Source: Streptomyces vilmorinianum
GTDB lineage: Bacteria > Actinomycetota > Actinomycetes > Streptomycetales > Streptomycetaceae
DNA length: 64,000 nucleotides
NCBI RefSeq assembly: GCF_005517195.1
Contig: NZ_CP040244.1
Coordinates: 2,932,001-2,996,000, forward strand
Reading direction: 5' to 3'
Shown: one piece after another, positions 1 to 8,504 of the stretch
Numbering within the stretch: position 1 is the stretch's first letter
Layout: every line of letters begins with the position of its first letter
Position numbers and translations under genes: made by a program
The notes under the pieces: model-generated
Seen by the model: the letters and a program-made list of their open reading frames with translations, nothing else
What the model was told of the DNA's origin: nothing
Database searches by the model: none

Positions 1-1348
1 GCCGGGCCATCCGTACCGCGAGCGCGTGCTTGCACGGCCCGCGACGCCCCCGGTAGTCCGCCCACCACTGGCAGGTGCAGCTCAGCACTCCACCCGACTC
101 CCGTACCTGGTAACGCCGTTCGCCGGAGGCGACCGACGCGAGCTCGCCGTCGAGCACGACCGCCCCCTCCGCGACCAGGGCGCGCGCGGCCACCAGCCGG
201 GGGTTGTGCCGCTCGGCGCGGTCCGCGTCGTACGGCAGCTCCCGGTGGAAGTACGCCGCGTCGGCCACGTCGTAGCCGACCCGGCCCGCCGTGCCGAGGC
301 GGGTCAGCGCGGCCCGTACCCGGTCCACCGAAAGGCCCGCCTGCGCGCCCAGTTCGGCGAGGTCGATCCGCGGCTCCCAGGCGAGGAGCACCGAGATCAA
401 CTCGGCGTCCTGCGCCGCCTCCTGCGTGGCCAGCGCCTCCAGGACCCCGCCCTCCCCGGAGAAGCCGCGCGAGGCGTCGGGCGACAGGGTGAGCGTGAGG
501 CGCATCCCCGGCAGCGTCACCTCCCACGCGCTCGCGGTGGCAGTCCCCTCCGCCCCGTCGGGCACCGGCCCGTACACCCGCAGCGCGGTCGCGTGCCGCA
601 ACACCCGCTCCAGCGCCACCAGCCGGTCGGGACCCGGCAGGCAGACGGCGCCCGCCACCGGCCGGGTGGTGGGCCGCAGGGTGCGGCCGGTCTGGACGAC
701 CCAGAGCGGGCCCCGACCCCGCGCCTGAGAGCGCGGCAGCGAGCGCAGGAACCGTACGGCCTCCGGACCGGTGAGCTCCGCCCGCAGATCGAACCCCGCC
801 GAGGCCACCTGGGCCTCCGCGAAGCCGCGCAGCCAGCGGTCCGGCAGCGGAACCTTCTTCTCCACGACCGCGCCCTCGAGCGTGGTCACCGCCAACTCGT
901 CCGGTCCGACCCGCAGATGCAGCGGATCGCTTCCCGTCATGCGGGACAGGGCCTCGCGCAGCGGGTTGTTGACATCGACATTGGTGGTGCCGTGTCCGGT
1001 CTCGGCCCCGTCGAGCCCCTCGCTCAGCACGTCGAGCCGTGCGTACACCCCGCCGCAGCCGGAGAACGACTCGAAGCGCAGCCGGTCGCCGTTCCCCGTC
1101 ACGACCGGGTCCAGCGACCCCGGCCGTATCCGCTGGTGGTAGCGGGCGGCCGCCACGTCCGCCACCGCCAGCAGACCGCGCGCGGCGATCTGCGGCGATG
1201 TCAGAAAGCCGGAGAAGAACCGGGGATGCGCCTCGGCCCCGGCGGGCGTCAGCCCACCGGAGGTCTCCAGGCCGAGCAGCCGTCCGGCCCCGGAGGACTC
1301 CAGGGCGGACGGGCGTGAATAGGCGAGCGCCTGTACGGATCGCGTCAT
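1..1348 (-). CDS. SWIM zinc-finger domain protein (3' end outside window)
   Basis: A frame on the minus strand opens with ATG at 1348 (MTRSVQALAYSRPSALES) and stays open to the window edge, about 449 residues. Near the visible C-terminus it carries CTC, then a short spacer and CKHALAVRMA, which is the CxCx(n)CxH zinc-binding signature of SWIM domains. The rest is acidic and has no other domain I recognise. SWIM domains bind DNA or protein; in Streptomyces such proteins often sit beside AAA/VWA genes, which would lie off the left edge. Start choice rests on the first good ATG. The function beyond zinc-dependent binding is unknown. Confidence 0.8.
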   Translation of the reverse strand, partial: MTRSVQALAYSRPSALESSGAGRLLGLETSGGLTPAGAEAHPRFFSGFLTSPQIAARGLLAVADVAAARYHQRIRPGSLDPVVTGNGDRLRFESFSGCGGVYARLDVLSEGLDGAETGHGTTNVDVNNPLREALSRMTGSDPLHLRVGPDELAVTTLEGAVVEKKVPLPDRWLRGFAEAQVASAGFDLRAELTGPEAVRFLRSLPRSQARGRGPLWVVQTGRTLRPTTRPVAGAVCLPGPDRLVALERVLRHATALRVYGPVPDGAEGTATASAWEVTLPGMRLTLTLSPDASRGFSGEGGVLEALATQEAAQDAELISVLLAWEPRIDLAELGAQAGLSVDRVRAALTRLGTAGRVGYDVADAAYFHRELPYDADRAERHNPRLVAARALVAEGAVVLDGELASVASGERRYQVRESGGVLSCTCQWWADYRGRRGPCKHALAVRMAR

Positions 1349-1394
1349 GGAAACGACGGTAGGACCCGCCACTGACAGTCACCGCCGGCCGGAC

Positions 1395-2996
1395 TCACTG
1401 ACCGACGCGCCCCGGCTGAAGAACCTTGCTGAACAGGACCGTTCCGCCCTCCGCACGCAGCCGGACGGTCAGCTCGCCGCTCCCGCCGTCGATGTCGACC
1501 TCGCCGAAATACTGTGGGGACTCCATCGGCGAGAGGTTCGCCCGCTCCGGGGCCCGCACGAAGACCCGCTCCGGGCCGAAGGTGGCGTCCAGCCTGTTGG
1601 CGGGGAAGCCGCCCGCGGCCAGCGGACCGGAGACGAACTCCCAGAACGGCGCGAAGTCCTGGAACGCGGCGCGCTCCGGGGCGTAGTGCTGCGCCGACGT
1701 GTAGTGCACATCGGCGGTCAGCCACAGCGTTCCGGTGATCCGACGGTGCTTGACGAACCGCAGCAGCTCCGCGATCTGCAGCTCCCGGCCGAGCGGCACG
1801 CCCGGGTCGCCCTGCGCGACGGCCTCGATGTTCACCGAGCCGTCGGGGACGACCAGGCCAAGCGGCATGTCCGCGGCGAGCACCTTCCACACCGCCCGCG
1901 AACGGCTCAGCTCGCGCTTGAGCCAGGCCAGCTGCTCCGCGCCCAGGATGCCGGTGGTGTCGTCCGCCTGCCGGCCGGGGGAGTTGGCGTTCCGGTACGA
2001 GCGCATGTCCAGGACGAACACGTCGAGCAGTGGCCCGTAGCGCACCACCCGGTGCATCCGCCCCTCCGTGGCGTCACCGCGCGCGTGAAGGGTGGACACC
2101 GGGAAGTACTCGGCGAACGCGCGCGAGGCACGGGCCGCGAGCACGTTCACGTCCTTCTCGGTGTAGCGCGGGTCCTCCAGGATCTGGCCGGGGTACCAGT
2201 TGTTGCGGACCTCGTGGTCGTCCCACTGCACGATCGAGGGGACCTGCGCGTTGAACGCCCGTACGTTGTGGTCGAGGAGGTTGTAGCGGAAGTTGCCGCG
2301 GTACTCGTCCAGCGTCTCGGCGACCTTCGCCTTCTCCGCAGTGGTGACGTTCCGCCAGACCCGCCCGTCCGGCAGGGTCACGCTCGGCTGGATCGGGCCG
2401 TCGGCGTAGATCGTGTCGCCACTGCACAGGAAGAAGTCCGGGTCCAGCCTCCGCATCTCCTCGAAGGCGCGGAAGCCGCCGATGTCGGGGTTGATGCCCC
2501 AGCCCTGCCCGGCGATGTCGCCCGACCAGAGGAAGCGCACCCCGTCGCGCCGCCGCGCCGGAGCCGTACGGAAGGTGCCGACGACGGGCTCGCTCGTACG
2601 GCGCGGGTCGTCCGGGTCCGCGAGCGTGACCCGGTAGTGGATCTGCTCGCCGGGCGGCAGCCCGTGCAGCGCGGTCGTCCCGGTGAAGTCACTGCCCGCG
2701 CCGAGCAGCGGACCGGCGTGGCGGTGCGCACGGCGGAACGAGTCGGTCGCCGAGGTCTCCACGATCATCCGCGCCGGCCGGTCCGAACGGACCCACACCA
2801 GCCCCGAGTGGGCGGTGACGTCACCGGTCTGCACGCCCCACGCGGCCCGCGGCCGCCCCGAGAGGGCCAGCGCGGGGGCGGCCAGCGCGGGGGCCGCCGT
2901 CGCGGCGCCGCCGAGGGTGAGCGCCGCCGACGCGGCGAGCGAGCCGCGCAGCACGCTGCGGCGGGCGGGGGACGGGCCGGGGACGGAGTAGGACAT
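1395..2996 (-). CDS. phoD: Alkaline phosphatase D family, Tat-exported
   Basis: 533-residue PhoD-type phosphodiesterase/phosphomonoesterase that would release phosphate outside the cell. The N-terminus has a twin-arginine signal (RRSVLRGSLA, then a hydrophobic Ala-rich stretch). It is followed by the Fn3-like PhoD N-terminal domain and the metallophosphatase core with CSGDTIYADG, QWDDHEVRNNW and TADVHYTSAQHY, the Fe/Ca ligands of the family. The ATG at 2996 is chosen because GGAGG lies about 7 nt upstream; a longer in-frame extension has no ribosome site and would hide the Tat motif. No Pho box was identified upstream. It appears to be a single gene. Confidence 0.9.
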   Translation of the reverse strand: MSYSVPGPSPARRSVLRGSLAASAALTLGGAATAAPALAAPALALSGRPRAAWGVQTGDVTAHSGLVWVRSDRPARMIVETSATDSFRRAHRHAGPLLGAGSDFTGTTALHGLPPGEQIHYRVTLADPDDPRRTSEPVVGTFRTAPARRRDGVRFLWSGDIAGQGWGINPDIGGFRAFEEMRRLDPDFFLCSGDTIYADGPIQPSVTLPDGRVWRNVTTAEKAKVAETLDEYRGNFRYNLLDHNVRAFNAQVPSIVQWDDHEVRNNWYPGQILEDPRYTEKDVNVLAARASRAFAEYFPVSTLHARGDATEGRMHRVVRYGPLLDVFVLDMRSYRNANSPGRQADDTTGILGAEQLAWLKRELSRSRAVWKVLAADMPLGLVVPDGSVNIEAVAQGDPGVPLGRELQIAELLRFVKHRRITGTLWLTADVHYTSAQHYAPERAAFQDFAPFWEFVSGPLAAGGFPANRLDATFGPERVFVRAPERANLSPMESPQYFGEVDIDGGSGELTVRLRAEGGTVLFSKVLQPGRVGQ

Positions 2997-3119
2997 CGAA
3001 GCGCCTCCACGTGGTGAGCAGGACGGGTCCGTTGGGGGTCCGTTGTGCCGTCCCATGACTAGCGGCCAGGGGCGGCGCGGACACGAACCCCGCGTGAACA
3101 CACCGCGGCGGCCCTCCTT

Positions 3120-4580
3120 TCAGCGGTCGGGTCGCTCGGCGCGGCCGTGGCGGCACGCCTCCGCCGCCAGGCGCACACCCCGCGCGATCTCGGACGGCGT
3201 CAGATGGGCGTAGCCGATGACCAGACGTACGGCGCCGTCAGTCGGCCGCGCCGTGCCGTACTCCTCCAGCGGGCGCAGGACCACCCCGGCGGACGCCGCC
3301 CGCTCGACGAGACGCGCGGGGGGACCGTAGAGCGACGGCACGCGCGCGATGATGTGCAGCCCGGCGGCGATCCCGCTCACCGCGGTGCCGGGGAAGTGCT
3401 CCTCCAGGGCCGCCACCAGGGCGTCCCGCCGCTCCCGGTACGCGCGCTGGCAGCGCCGCAGCTGCCGGTCGTAGCCACCGCGCGTCACGAACTCGGCGAG
3501 CAGCGCCTGGTCCAGGGCCGGGTTCCCGAGGTCCATCGTCCGCTTGCGCTCCACGACCTCCGCCAGGAGGTGCTCCGGCACCAGCATCCAGCCGAGCCGC
3601 AACCCCGGGGCCAGGGACTTGCTCACCGAGCCGGTGTACGCGACCCGCTCCGGATCGAGCCCCTGCAGCGCGCCCACCGGCGCCCGGTCGTAGCGGAAGT
3701 CGCCGTCGTAGTCGTCTTCCAGCAGGTAACCGTCCACGGACCGGGCCCAGTCCAGGAGCGCGGCGCGCCGCGCCGCCGAGTACGCGATCCCGGACGGGAA
3801 CTGGTGCGAGGGCGTGGTGACCACGGCCCGTACGCCCGACGCGGCGAGCGGACCCGGCAGCAGCCCCTCCTCGTCCATCGGCAGCCACAGCGTCTCCATC
3901 CCGGTGGCGGCGAACAGCCGCTCGTGCTCCGGACTGCCAGGGTCCTCGATCCCCACGGTCCGCATGCCCCGCGCGCCCAGGACGAAGCCGAGCAGCGTCG
4001 ACGCCTGCGCCACCCCCGAACACACCACAAGACGTTCCGGATCGGCCACGACCCCGCGCCGCCGCGCGAGCATTCCGGCGAGCGCGGTCCGCAGCTCCGG
4101 CAGCCCGCGCGGGTCCGGATAGCCGAGCGCCCGATGGGGCAGCGTGGACAGCACGGACCGCTGGGCCGCCGCCCAGGCCGCGCGCGGGAAGAGCGAGAGG
4201 TCCGGTGTCCCGGGGCCGAAGTCCACCCGCACACCCGGCGTGCGCGGGGCCGTATCCCGTGCCGGCTGCGACGCGGCCGCCCGTACCGTTTCGCTCACCC
4301 AGGTGCCCGCACCCCGGTCGCTGCGCAGATAGCCCTCGGCCGTGAGCTGCTCGTACGCCTCCGTCACCAGGCCGCGCGAGACGCCGAGATCGGCCGCCAG
4401 TTCACGGCTCGACGGCATCCGCGTCCCCGCCGTCAGCCGACCGGTGCGCACCGCTTCGCGCAGCGCCACCTGAAGCGCCCGGCCGCGCCGCCGTGCCGGG
4501 GCGGCCGCCGCCGGAAGCAGCAGCTCCCAGGCCGGCTGCCCGCCCCACGGAACATCGGAAGTGGTCCCCGAAGACGTCAT
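3120..4580 (-). CDS. MocR/PdxR-type GntR regulator with aminotransferase domain
   Basis: 486 residues. The N-terminal winged helix (PSSRELAADLGVSRGLVTEA) is followed by a full fold-type I aminotransferase domain with the PLP lysine in YTGSVSKSLAPG. This is the MocR architecture: PLP-sensing regulators of vitamin B6, GABA or transport genes. It is divergent from the EamA permease at 4628, with 47 bp between, so the permease is the likely target. GGACC is repeated 12 bp apart in that gap, the direct-repeat style used by MocR proteins. Effector unknown. Confidence 0.88.
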   Translation of the reverse strand: MTSSGTTSDVPWGGQPAWELLLPAAAAPARRRGRALQVALREAVRTGRLTAGTRMPSSRELAADLGVSRGLVTEAYEQLTAEGYLRSDRGAGTWVSETVRAAASQPARDTAPRTPGVRVDFGPGTPDLSLFPRAAWAAAQRSVLSTLPHRALGYPDPRGLPELRTALAGMLARRRGVVADPERLVVCSGVAQASTLLGFVLGARGMRTVGIEDPGSPEHERLFAATGMETLWLPMDEEGLLPGPLAASGVRAVVTTPSHQFPSGIAYSAARRAALLDWARSVDGYLLEDDYDGDFRYDRAPVGALQGLDPERVAYTGSVSKSLAPGLRLGWMLVPEHLLAEVVERKRTMDLGNPALDQALLAEFVTRGGYDRQLRRCQRAYRERRDALVAALEEHFPGTAVSGIAAGLHIIARVPSLYGPPARLVERAASAGVVLRPLEEYGTARPTDGAVRLVIGYAHLTPSEIARGVRLAAEACRHGRAERPDR

Positions 4581-4586
4581 GGAAGT

Positions 4587-4603
4587 GGACCTTAAACGGG
4601 ACC
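4587..4603. promoter_or_regulatory. GGACC direct repeat, candidate MocR operator
   Basis: GGACC at 4587-4591 and 4599-4603 are 12 bp apart, with a third copy at 4623-4627 directly before the permease ATG (24 bp further). They fill the 47-bp gap between the divergent MocR gene and permease. A TAGCGT -10-like hexamer (4615-4620) sits just upstream of the permease start, implying a very short leader. Operator assignment is inference. Confidence 0.4.
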
Positions 4604-4627
4604 GCCCCGCTTCCTAGCGTCAGGACC

Positions 4628-5596
4628 ATGAACGCGAACTCCCTGCGAGGAACCCTCCTCGTGACCGTCGCCTACGCGCTCGTGGGTGCCTCCTTCACCG
4701 CCAACAGCCTCCTGGGCGACTATCCGTACGCGGGTGGCCAGGCCTTGCGCTACGGCGCCGCCTGCCTCCTTCTGCTGCCTCTGCTGGGCCGCGGCGGGCT
4801 CGCCCCGCTCCGTGCGCTCGGCGCCGCCCAGTGGGCCCGTCTTGCCGTGCTCGCCGCCGTCGGCATGGTCGGCTTCAACCTCGCGGTCCTCGCCGCGGAA
4901 CGCACCGCCGAGCCCGCGGTCCCCGGCGTCCTGGTCGGCTGCGCCCCTGTGGTCGTGGCCGTGCTCGTGCCGCTCCTGGAGGGGCGCAGGCCCAGCCGGC
5001 CGGTCCTCCACGGCGCGCTGCTGGTCGCCGCCGGCGCCTTCACCGTCCAGGGGTGGGGCCGTACCGACCTGGCCGGGCTCTCCTACTCCGTAGGAGCCTT
5101 GGCGGGCGAGGTCGGGTTCACCGTCCTCGCCGTACCCGTGCTGCGCCCGCTCGGGCCGAAGCTCCTGACGGCGGTCGTCTGCGGCCTCGCCGCCGTCGAG
5201 TCGGCCCTGATCGGACTGGTGGTGGACGGCGGCGCGTTCCTGCGCATGCCGACACCCGTGGAGGCGGGCGCCCTGGTGTGGCAGGCCGCCCTGGCCACGG
5301 TCGTCGGCTTCGTCCTGTTCTACATGGGCGTGCAGCGCATCGGCATGGAGCGCGCCACCCTGTTCACCGGCGCGATCCCGGTCGCCGCGGCCCTGACCGC
5401 GGTGCTCGTCTCCGCCGGCGGATTCGGCCTTCCGCAGGCCGCCGGCAGTGTCCTCGTGGCTGCCGGAGCGGCCCTCGGGACGGGTCTGTTCACCAGGGCT
5501 CGTACGGGCCGGTCAGCGGCTGCCGTCGAGGATCACGCGCGCGACGAGAGCAGGGTCGTCGCTCATGGGGACATGACCGCAGCCGGGCAGCCGTAG
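4628..5596 (+). CDS. EamA/DMT-family permease
   Basis: 322 residues with about ten hydrophobic segments in two repeated EamA halves (for example LLVTVAYALVGASFTANSLL and the second half ending in VLVAAGAALGTGLF). Members export or import small metabolites such as amino acids; the substrate cannot be predicted. The start is ATG 4628, with a -10-like TAGCGT only 8 nt upstream, so the transcript may be nearly leaderless. Its 3' end overlaps the convergent hydrolase gene by 84 bp. Probably controlled by the divergent MocR regulator. Confidence 0.85.
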   Translation: MNANSLRGTLLVTVAYALVGASFTANSLLGDYPYAGGQALRYGAACLLLLPLLGRGGLAPLRALGAAQWARLAVLAAVGMVGFNLAVLAAERTAEPAVPGVLVGCAPVVVAVLVPLLEGRRPSRPVLHGALLVAAGAFTVQGWGRTDLAGLSYSVGALAGEVGFTVLAVPVLRPLGPKLLTAVVCGLAAVESALIGLVVDGGAFLRMPTPVEAGALVWQAALATVVGFVLFYMGVQRIGMERATLFTGAIPVAAALTAVLVSAGGFGLPQAAGSVLVAAGAALGTGLFTRARTGRSAAAVEDHARDESRVVAHGDMTAAGQP

Positions 5597-6343
5597 CAGC
5601 CGGGCCCCGGGCAGCGTGTGCTTGGCCCGGACGCCCTGACGGCGCAGCAGCAGCCGGTCGCGGGTGCCCCAGGCGATGGTCACCGGCACGGCGGTGACGT
5701 CGTCGCCGAACAGCACGGTCCGGCCGGCCTCCAGGGTCTCGCGGAAGCCGGTGGCCTCCCGCAGCGCGAGGGTCTCGGCGACCACCGCCTCGGGTGAACG
5801 GCGCCCCGGGCGTGCGTAGATGGTACTCGTCAGCGCCGTCCGTCCGGCGGCGCTTCGGGACAGCCGCTCGATCAGCGGCACGGGCATCGAGAGCGCGGCG
5901 GCCCGCATCGCGCGCAACGTCCCGAAGGCGTACCGCCGTTCGCTCTCCGACCAGAATCCGGCGGGGGAGAGCGCGGTGACCGAACGCACCAGCTTCTCCC
6001 GGCCGAGCTCCAGGGAGAGCAGCCCGCCCAGCGAGTTGCCGGCCACGTGCGGCCGTTCGATGCCGAGGGCCGCGCAGAAGGCGCCGAGCACCGGCACGAC
6101 CGTCGACAGGTCGTAGGCACAGCCCGCCGGCAGCGCGGGCGAGGTGCCGAAGCCCGGCAGGTCGACGGCCACGACGTCGCGTTCGGTGGCGAGGATGTCG
6201 AGGACCGGTTCCCAGGCCTGCCAGTGGTGGCCGATGCCGTGCAGCAGCAGAAGAGGCTCGCCGGCGCCCCTGCGTTCGTACGTCACGGAGACCGTGCGCG
6301 GACCCTGACGGGTCTCGACCGGGAACGAGATCTGTGCGGACAT
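5513..6343 (-). CDS. Alpha/beta-fold hydrolase
   Basis: 276 residues with HGIGHHWQAWEP (oxyanion region), nucleophile elbow AGNSLGGLLSL (Ser in GNSLGG), and the late Asp (WGTRDRLL) and His (GCGHVPMSDDP), so the catalytic triad is complete. The start is ATG 6343, preceded by AAGGAG at 8 nt; an ATG 24 nt further upstream has no ribosome site. No lid signature gives the substrate. It is divergent from the ECF41 sigma factor, which might control it because ECF41 genes often sit beside a small oxidoreductase or hydrolase-type target. Confidence 0.85.
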   Translation of the reverse strand: MSAQISFPVETRQGPRTVSVTYERRGAGEPLLLLHGIGHHWQAWEPVLDILATERDVVAVDLPGFGTSPALPAGCAYDLSTVVPVLGAFCAALGIERPHVAGNSLGGLLSLELGREKLVRSVTALSPAGFWSESERRYAFGTLRAMRAAALSMPVPLIERLSRSAAGRTALTSTIYARPGRRSPEAVVAETLALREATGFRETLEAGRTVLFGDDVTAVPVTIAWGTRDRLLLRRQGVRAKHTLPGARLLRLPGCGHVPMSDDPALVARVILDGSR

Positions 6344-6457
6344 ACGCCTGCTCCTTGACTTAGACACCCTGTCAGCAAGAATTACCCTTCAGTAGATACG
6401 AGTTCAAGGGCCGGGGCGGAACTGGACAGCGCCCGGCCGGTCGGCTGGGATGGACGA

Positions 6458-7342
6458 GTGGCGACCGAAACCCTGATCGATCTCTTCGAAGAACACCGGC
6501 CGATGCTCAACGGCGTGGCCTACCGCATGCTCGGCCGCGCCGCCGACGCCGAGGACGTCGTCCAGGAGGCGTGGCTGCGCTGGTCGGCCGCGGACCGCGA
6601 CGACGTGCGCGAGCCGCGCGCCTATCTCGTACGGATCACCACCCGCCTCGCCCTCGACCGGCTCCGCCAGGTCCAGACGCGCCGAGAGTCCTACGTAGGC
6701 CCCTGGCTGCCCGAACCCGTCGTCACCGACTTCGGGCCGTCCGTCCCCGACACCGCCGAGCGCGCCATGCTCGCCGACTCCGTCTCGCTGGCCGTCCTCG
6801 TCGTCCTCGAATCCCTCTCGCCCCTGGAGCGTGCCGTCTTCGTCCTCCGGGAGGCCTTCGGCTTCCCCTACGGGGAGATCGCCACCGCGATCGACCGCTC
6901 CGAGGCGGCCGTGCGCCAGCTCGCCGGCCGCGCCCGCCGCCATGTCGACGAGGGCAGGCCCCGCTACGACGTCGACCCGGCCGAGCGCCGCGACCTCACC
7001 GAGCGCTTTCTCGCCGCCGCGGCGGGCGGTGACCTGGAGGGACTTCTGGCGGTGCTCGCGCCGGACGTCCGTCTCGTCGGCGACAGCGGAGGCAAGTCGA
7101 AGGCGCCGCTGCGGATCATCGAGAGCGCGGACAAGGTCGGCCGCTTCCTCGCCGCCGTCGCGCAGGACGCATGGGCCACCTACGAGTTGCGCTTCATGGA
7201 GCTCAACGGAGGGACCGCCGTGGTCGCCCTGGAGGACGGCCGGCCGGACGCGGTCTTCCAGATCGAGGTGCGCGACGGGCGCGTCCAGTGCGTGTACATC
7301 GTCCGCAACCCCGACAAGCTCCACGCGGTGGTCCCCGGCTGA
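6458..7342 (+). CDS. sigJ: ECF41-type RNA polymerase sigma factor (SigJ-like)
   Basis: 294 residues. Sigma-2 region (AYRMLGRAADAEDVVQEAWL) and sigma-4 region (VFVLREAFGFPYGEIA) are followed by a SnoaL-like C-terminal domain of about 120 residues. The linker carries WLPEP (residues 83-87) and the C-terminus carries NPDKL (284-288), both hallmarks of ECF41, in which the C-terminal domain acts in place of an anti-sigma factor. The start is GTG. Classical ECF41 loci have an adjacent carboxymuconolactone decarboxylase, oxidoreductase or epimerase; here the neighbour is the divergent alpha/beta hydrolase. The inducing signal is unknown. Confidence 0.88.
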   Translation: MATETLIDLFEEHRPMLNGVAYRMLGRAADAEDVVQEAWLRWSAADRDDVREPRAYLVRITTRLALDRLRQVQTRRESYVGPWLPEPVVTDFGPSVPDTAERAMLADSVSLAVLVVLESLSPLERAVFVLREAFGFPYGEIATAIDRSEAAVRQLAGRARRHVDEGRPRYDVDPAERRDLTERFLAAAAGGDLEGLLAVLAPDVRLVGDSGGKSKAPLRIIESADKVGRFLAAVAQDAWATYELRFMELNGGTAVVALEDGRPDAVFQIEVRDGRVQCVYIVRNPDKLHAVVPG

Positions 7343-7487
7343 CGCCGGTCGCCACGCCTCGCCCCCTTCACCGTGCCCCGCCTCCGCCCGGAGGTGGGGC
7401 ACTGTGCTGCGCGGGCCTCACGGCGGCGCGAACGTCCTGTGAACGATCTACGTCAGAGCCCCGCATTCACGGGCATCCGGAGCAGGA

Positions 7488-7501
7488 TTGGTCTTGACCA
7501 A
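7488..7501. promoter_or_regulatory. DasR-like (dre) palindrome
   Basis: TTGGTC-TT-GACCAA is a perfect inverted repeat with a 2-bp centre. Its core TGGTCTTGACCA differs at one position from the DasR consensus core TGGTCTAGACCA. It overlaps the -35 box of the GntR-regulator promoter, so bound protein should block transcription. Which protein binds (DasR, or the regulator itself) cannot be told from sequence. Confidence 0.6.
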
Positions 7502-7522
7502 GGGGGTGTGCCGCCTTATGGT
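7494..7522 (+). promoter_or_regulatory. Promoter of the GntR regulator gene
   Basis: TTGACC (7494-7499) and TATGGT (7517-7522) are separated by 17 bp, a good vegetative sigma pattern. The -35 lies inside the DasR-like palindrome. The leader to the GTG start at 7603 is about 75 nt. Confidence 0.6.
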
Positions 7523-7602
7523 CGCAGAGATAGTGCAGGAACCTTTAATAAACAAGGGCGCGGAAAACCGCCGCGGGACACGGCGAATTGCGGAGGATCA
7601 GG

Positions 7603-8343
7603 GTGGGGACCACGCAGCTGGAATCGGTGCCGGAGCCTAAGTACTGGCACCTCAAGACCGTGATCGGCGAGGCGCTCGACTCCGACTTCGCGGTCGGCGA
7701 GATCCTGCCCAACGAGCGGGAACTGGCCGCGCGCTTCGGCGTCGCCCGGGCCACTCTCCGTCAGGCCCTGGAGCAGCTGGAGCTGGAGGGCCGTCTGCAG
7801 CGCCGCCGCGGCGTCGGCACGACCGTCGCGCCGCCCCGCGTGGGCGTGGACGTCTCCACGACCCAGCACAGCTGGCCCGGCGTCGCCGAGGAGACCTGGC
7901 AGTCCATGGACTCCGCCACCGCCGTGGCCCCCGCCGCCGTCGCGCGGCTCCTGGACATCGACCCCGACGAGCAGGTGCACGTCGTGCGCCGCCTGCGCGT
8001 CACGCACGACCAGCCGGTCGCGGCCGAGCTCCTGTACGTCCCGTCCGGCTCGGTCCCCGAGCTCACCGCGTTCGACACCCCGACCGGCCCGGCCCGCGCC
8101 CGCGCCGTGCTGCGCGAACTCCAGCGCCTCGCCCTGGACGGCCAGGACCGCTCCGTCGAGCTCGGCTCGGCCCGCGCCGACGACGCCAAGGAACTGGACC
8201 GCCTCCCCGGCGCCCCGGTCCTGGTCGTCACGACCCGCTACCTCTCGGAGGGCCGCACCGCGGCGGTCTCCGTGGCCACCTACCGCGCCGACACCTGCCG
8301 CCTGACCTTCGGGGACTCGGGCGACCTGGTGATGGCCTCCTGA
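7603..8343 (+). CDS. GntR-family (HutC/UTRA) transcriptional regulator
   Basis: 246 residues. N-terminal winged helix (LPNERELAARFGVARATL, then a RLQRRRGVGT wing) and a C-terminal UTRA effector domain of about 160 residues, as in DasR, NagR and HutC. The GTG at 7603 is preferred over the TTG at 7588 because GGAGG lies 6 nt ahead of it. The start of the protein (VPEPKYWHLK) matches the DasR-like subfamily. A DasR-type palindrome over its own promoter suggests autoregulation or control by DasR. A strong terminator follows. Ligand unknown; an aminosugar phosphate would fit the subfamily. Confidence 0.87.
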   Translation: MGTTQLESVPEPKYWHLKTVIGEALDSDFAVGEILPNERELAARFGVARATLRQALEQLELEGRLQRRRGVGTTVAPPRVGVDVSTTQHSWPGVAEETWQSMDSATAVAPAAVARLLDIDPDEQVHVVRRLRVTHDQPVAAELLYVPSGSVPELTAFDTPTGPARARAVLRELQRLALDGQDRSVELGSARADDAKELDRLPGAPVLVVTTRYLSEGRTAAVSVATYRADTCRLTFGDSGDLVMAS

Positions 8344-8381
8344 CCCACCCGCCCGCCCGCGCGGCGCCGGTGCAACGAGAC

Positions 8382-8427
8382 CGAGCCCGTGTGGGGTCCT
8401 GCTACGGCAGCACCCCACACGGGCTCG
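8382..8427. terminator. Bidirectional terminator hairpin
   Basis: Perfect 16-bp inverted repeat (8382-8397 with 8412-8427). An inner CTGC-TACG-GCAG stem extends it. It lies between the convergent 3' ends of the GntR and ROK genes, so it can serve both strands. Confidence 0.85.
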
Positions 8428-8504
8428 ACTCGTGTCGGGGGGCCGGCGCCCGGCGCCCGCCCCTCCCGGCCGGTTGTCAGCGGCCGGTCGTCAGCGGCGG
8501 CCCG

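Noticed and set aside
26..1318. Long plus-strand open frame opposite the SWIM gene
   Set aside because: Pro/Arg/Gly/Gln-rich shadow without start signals; the minus strand encodes a clear SWIM zinc-finger protein.
1347..3017. 556-codon plus-strand open frame opposite phoD
   Set aside because: Antisense shadow of the PhoD coding sequence, low complexity, no domain.
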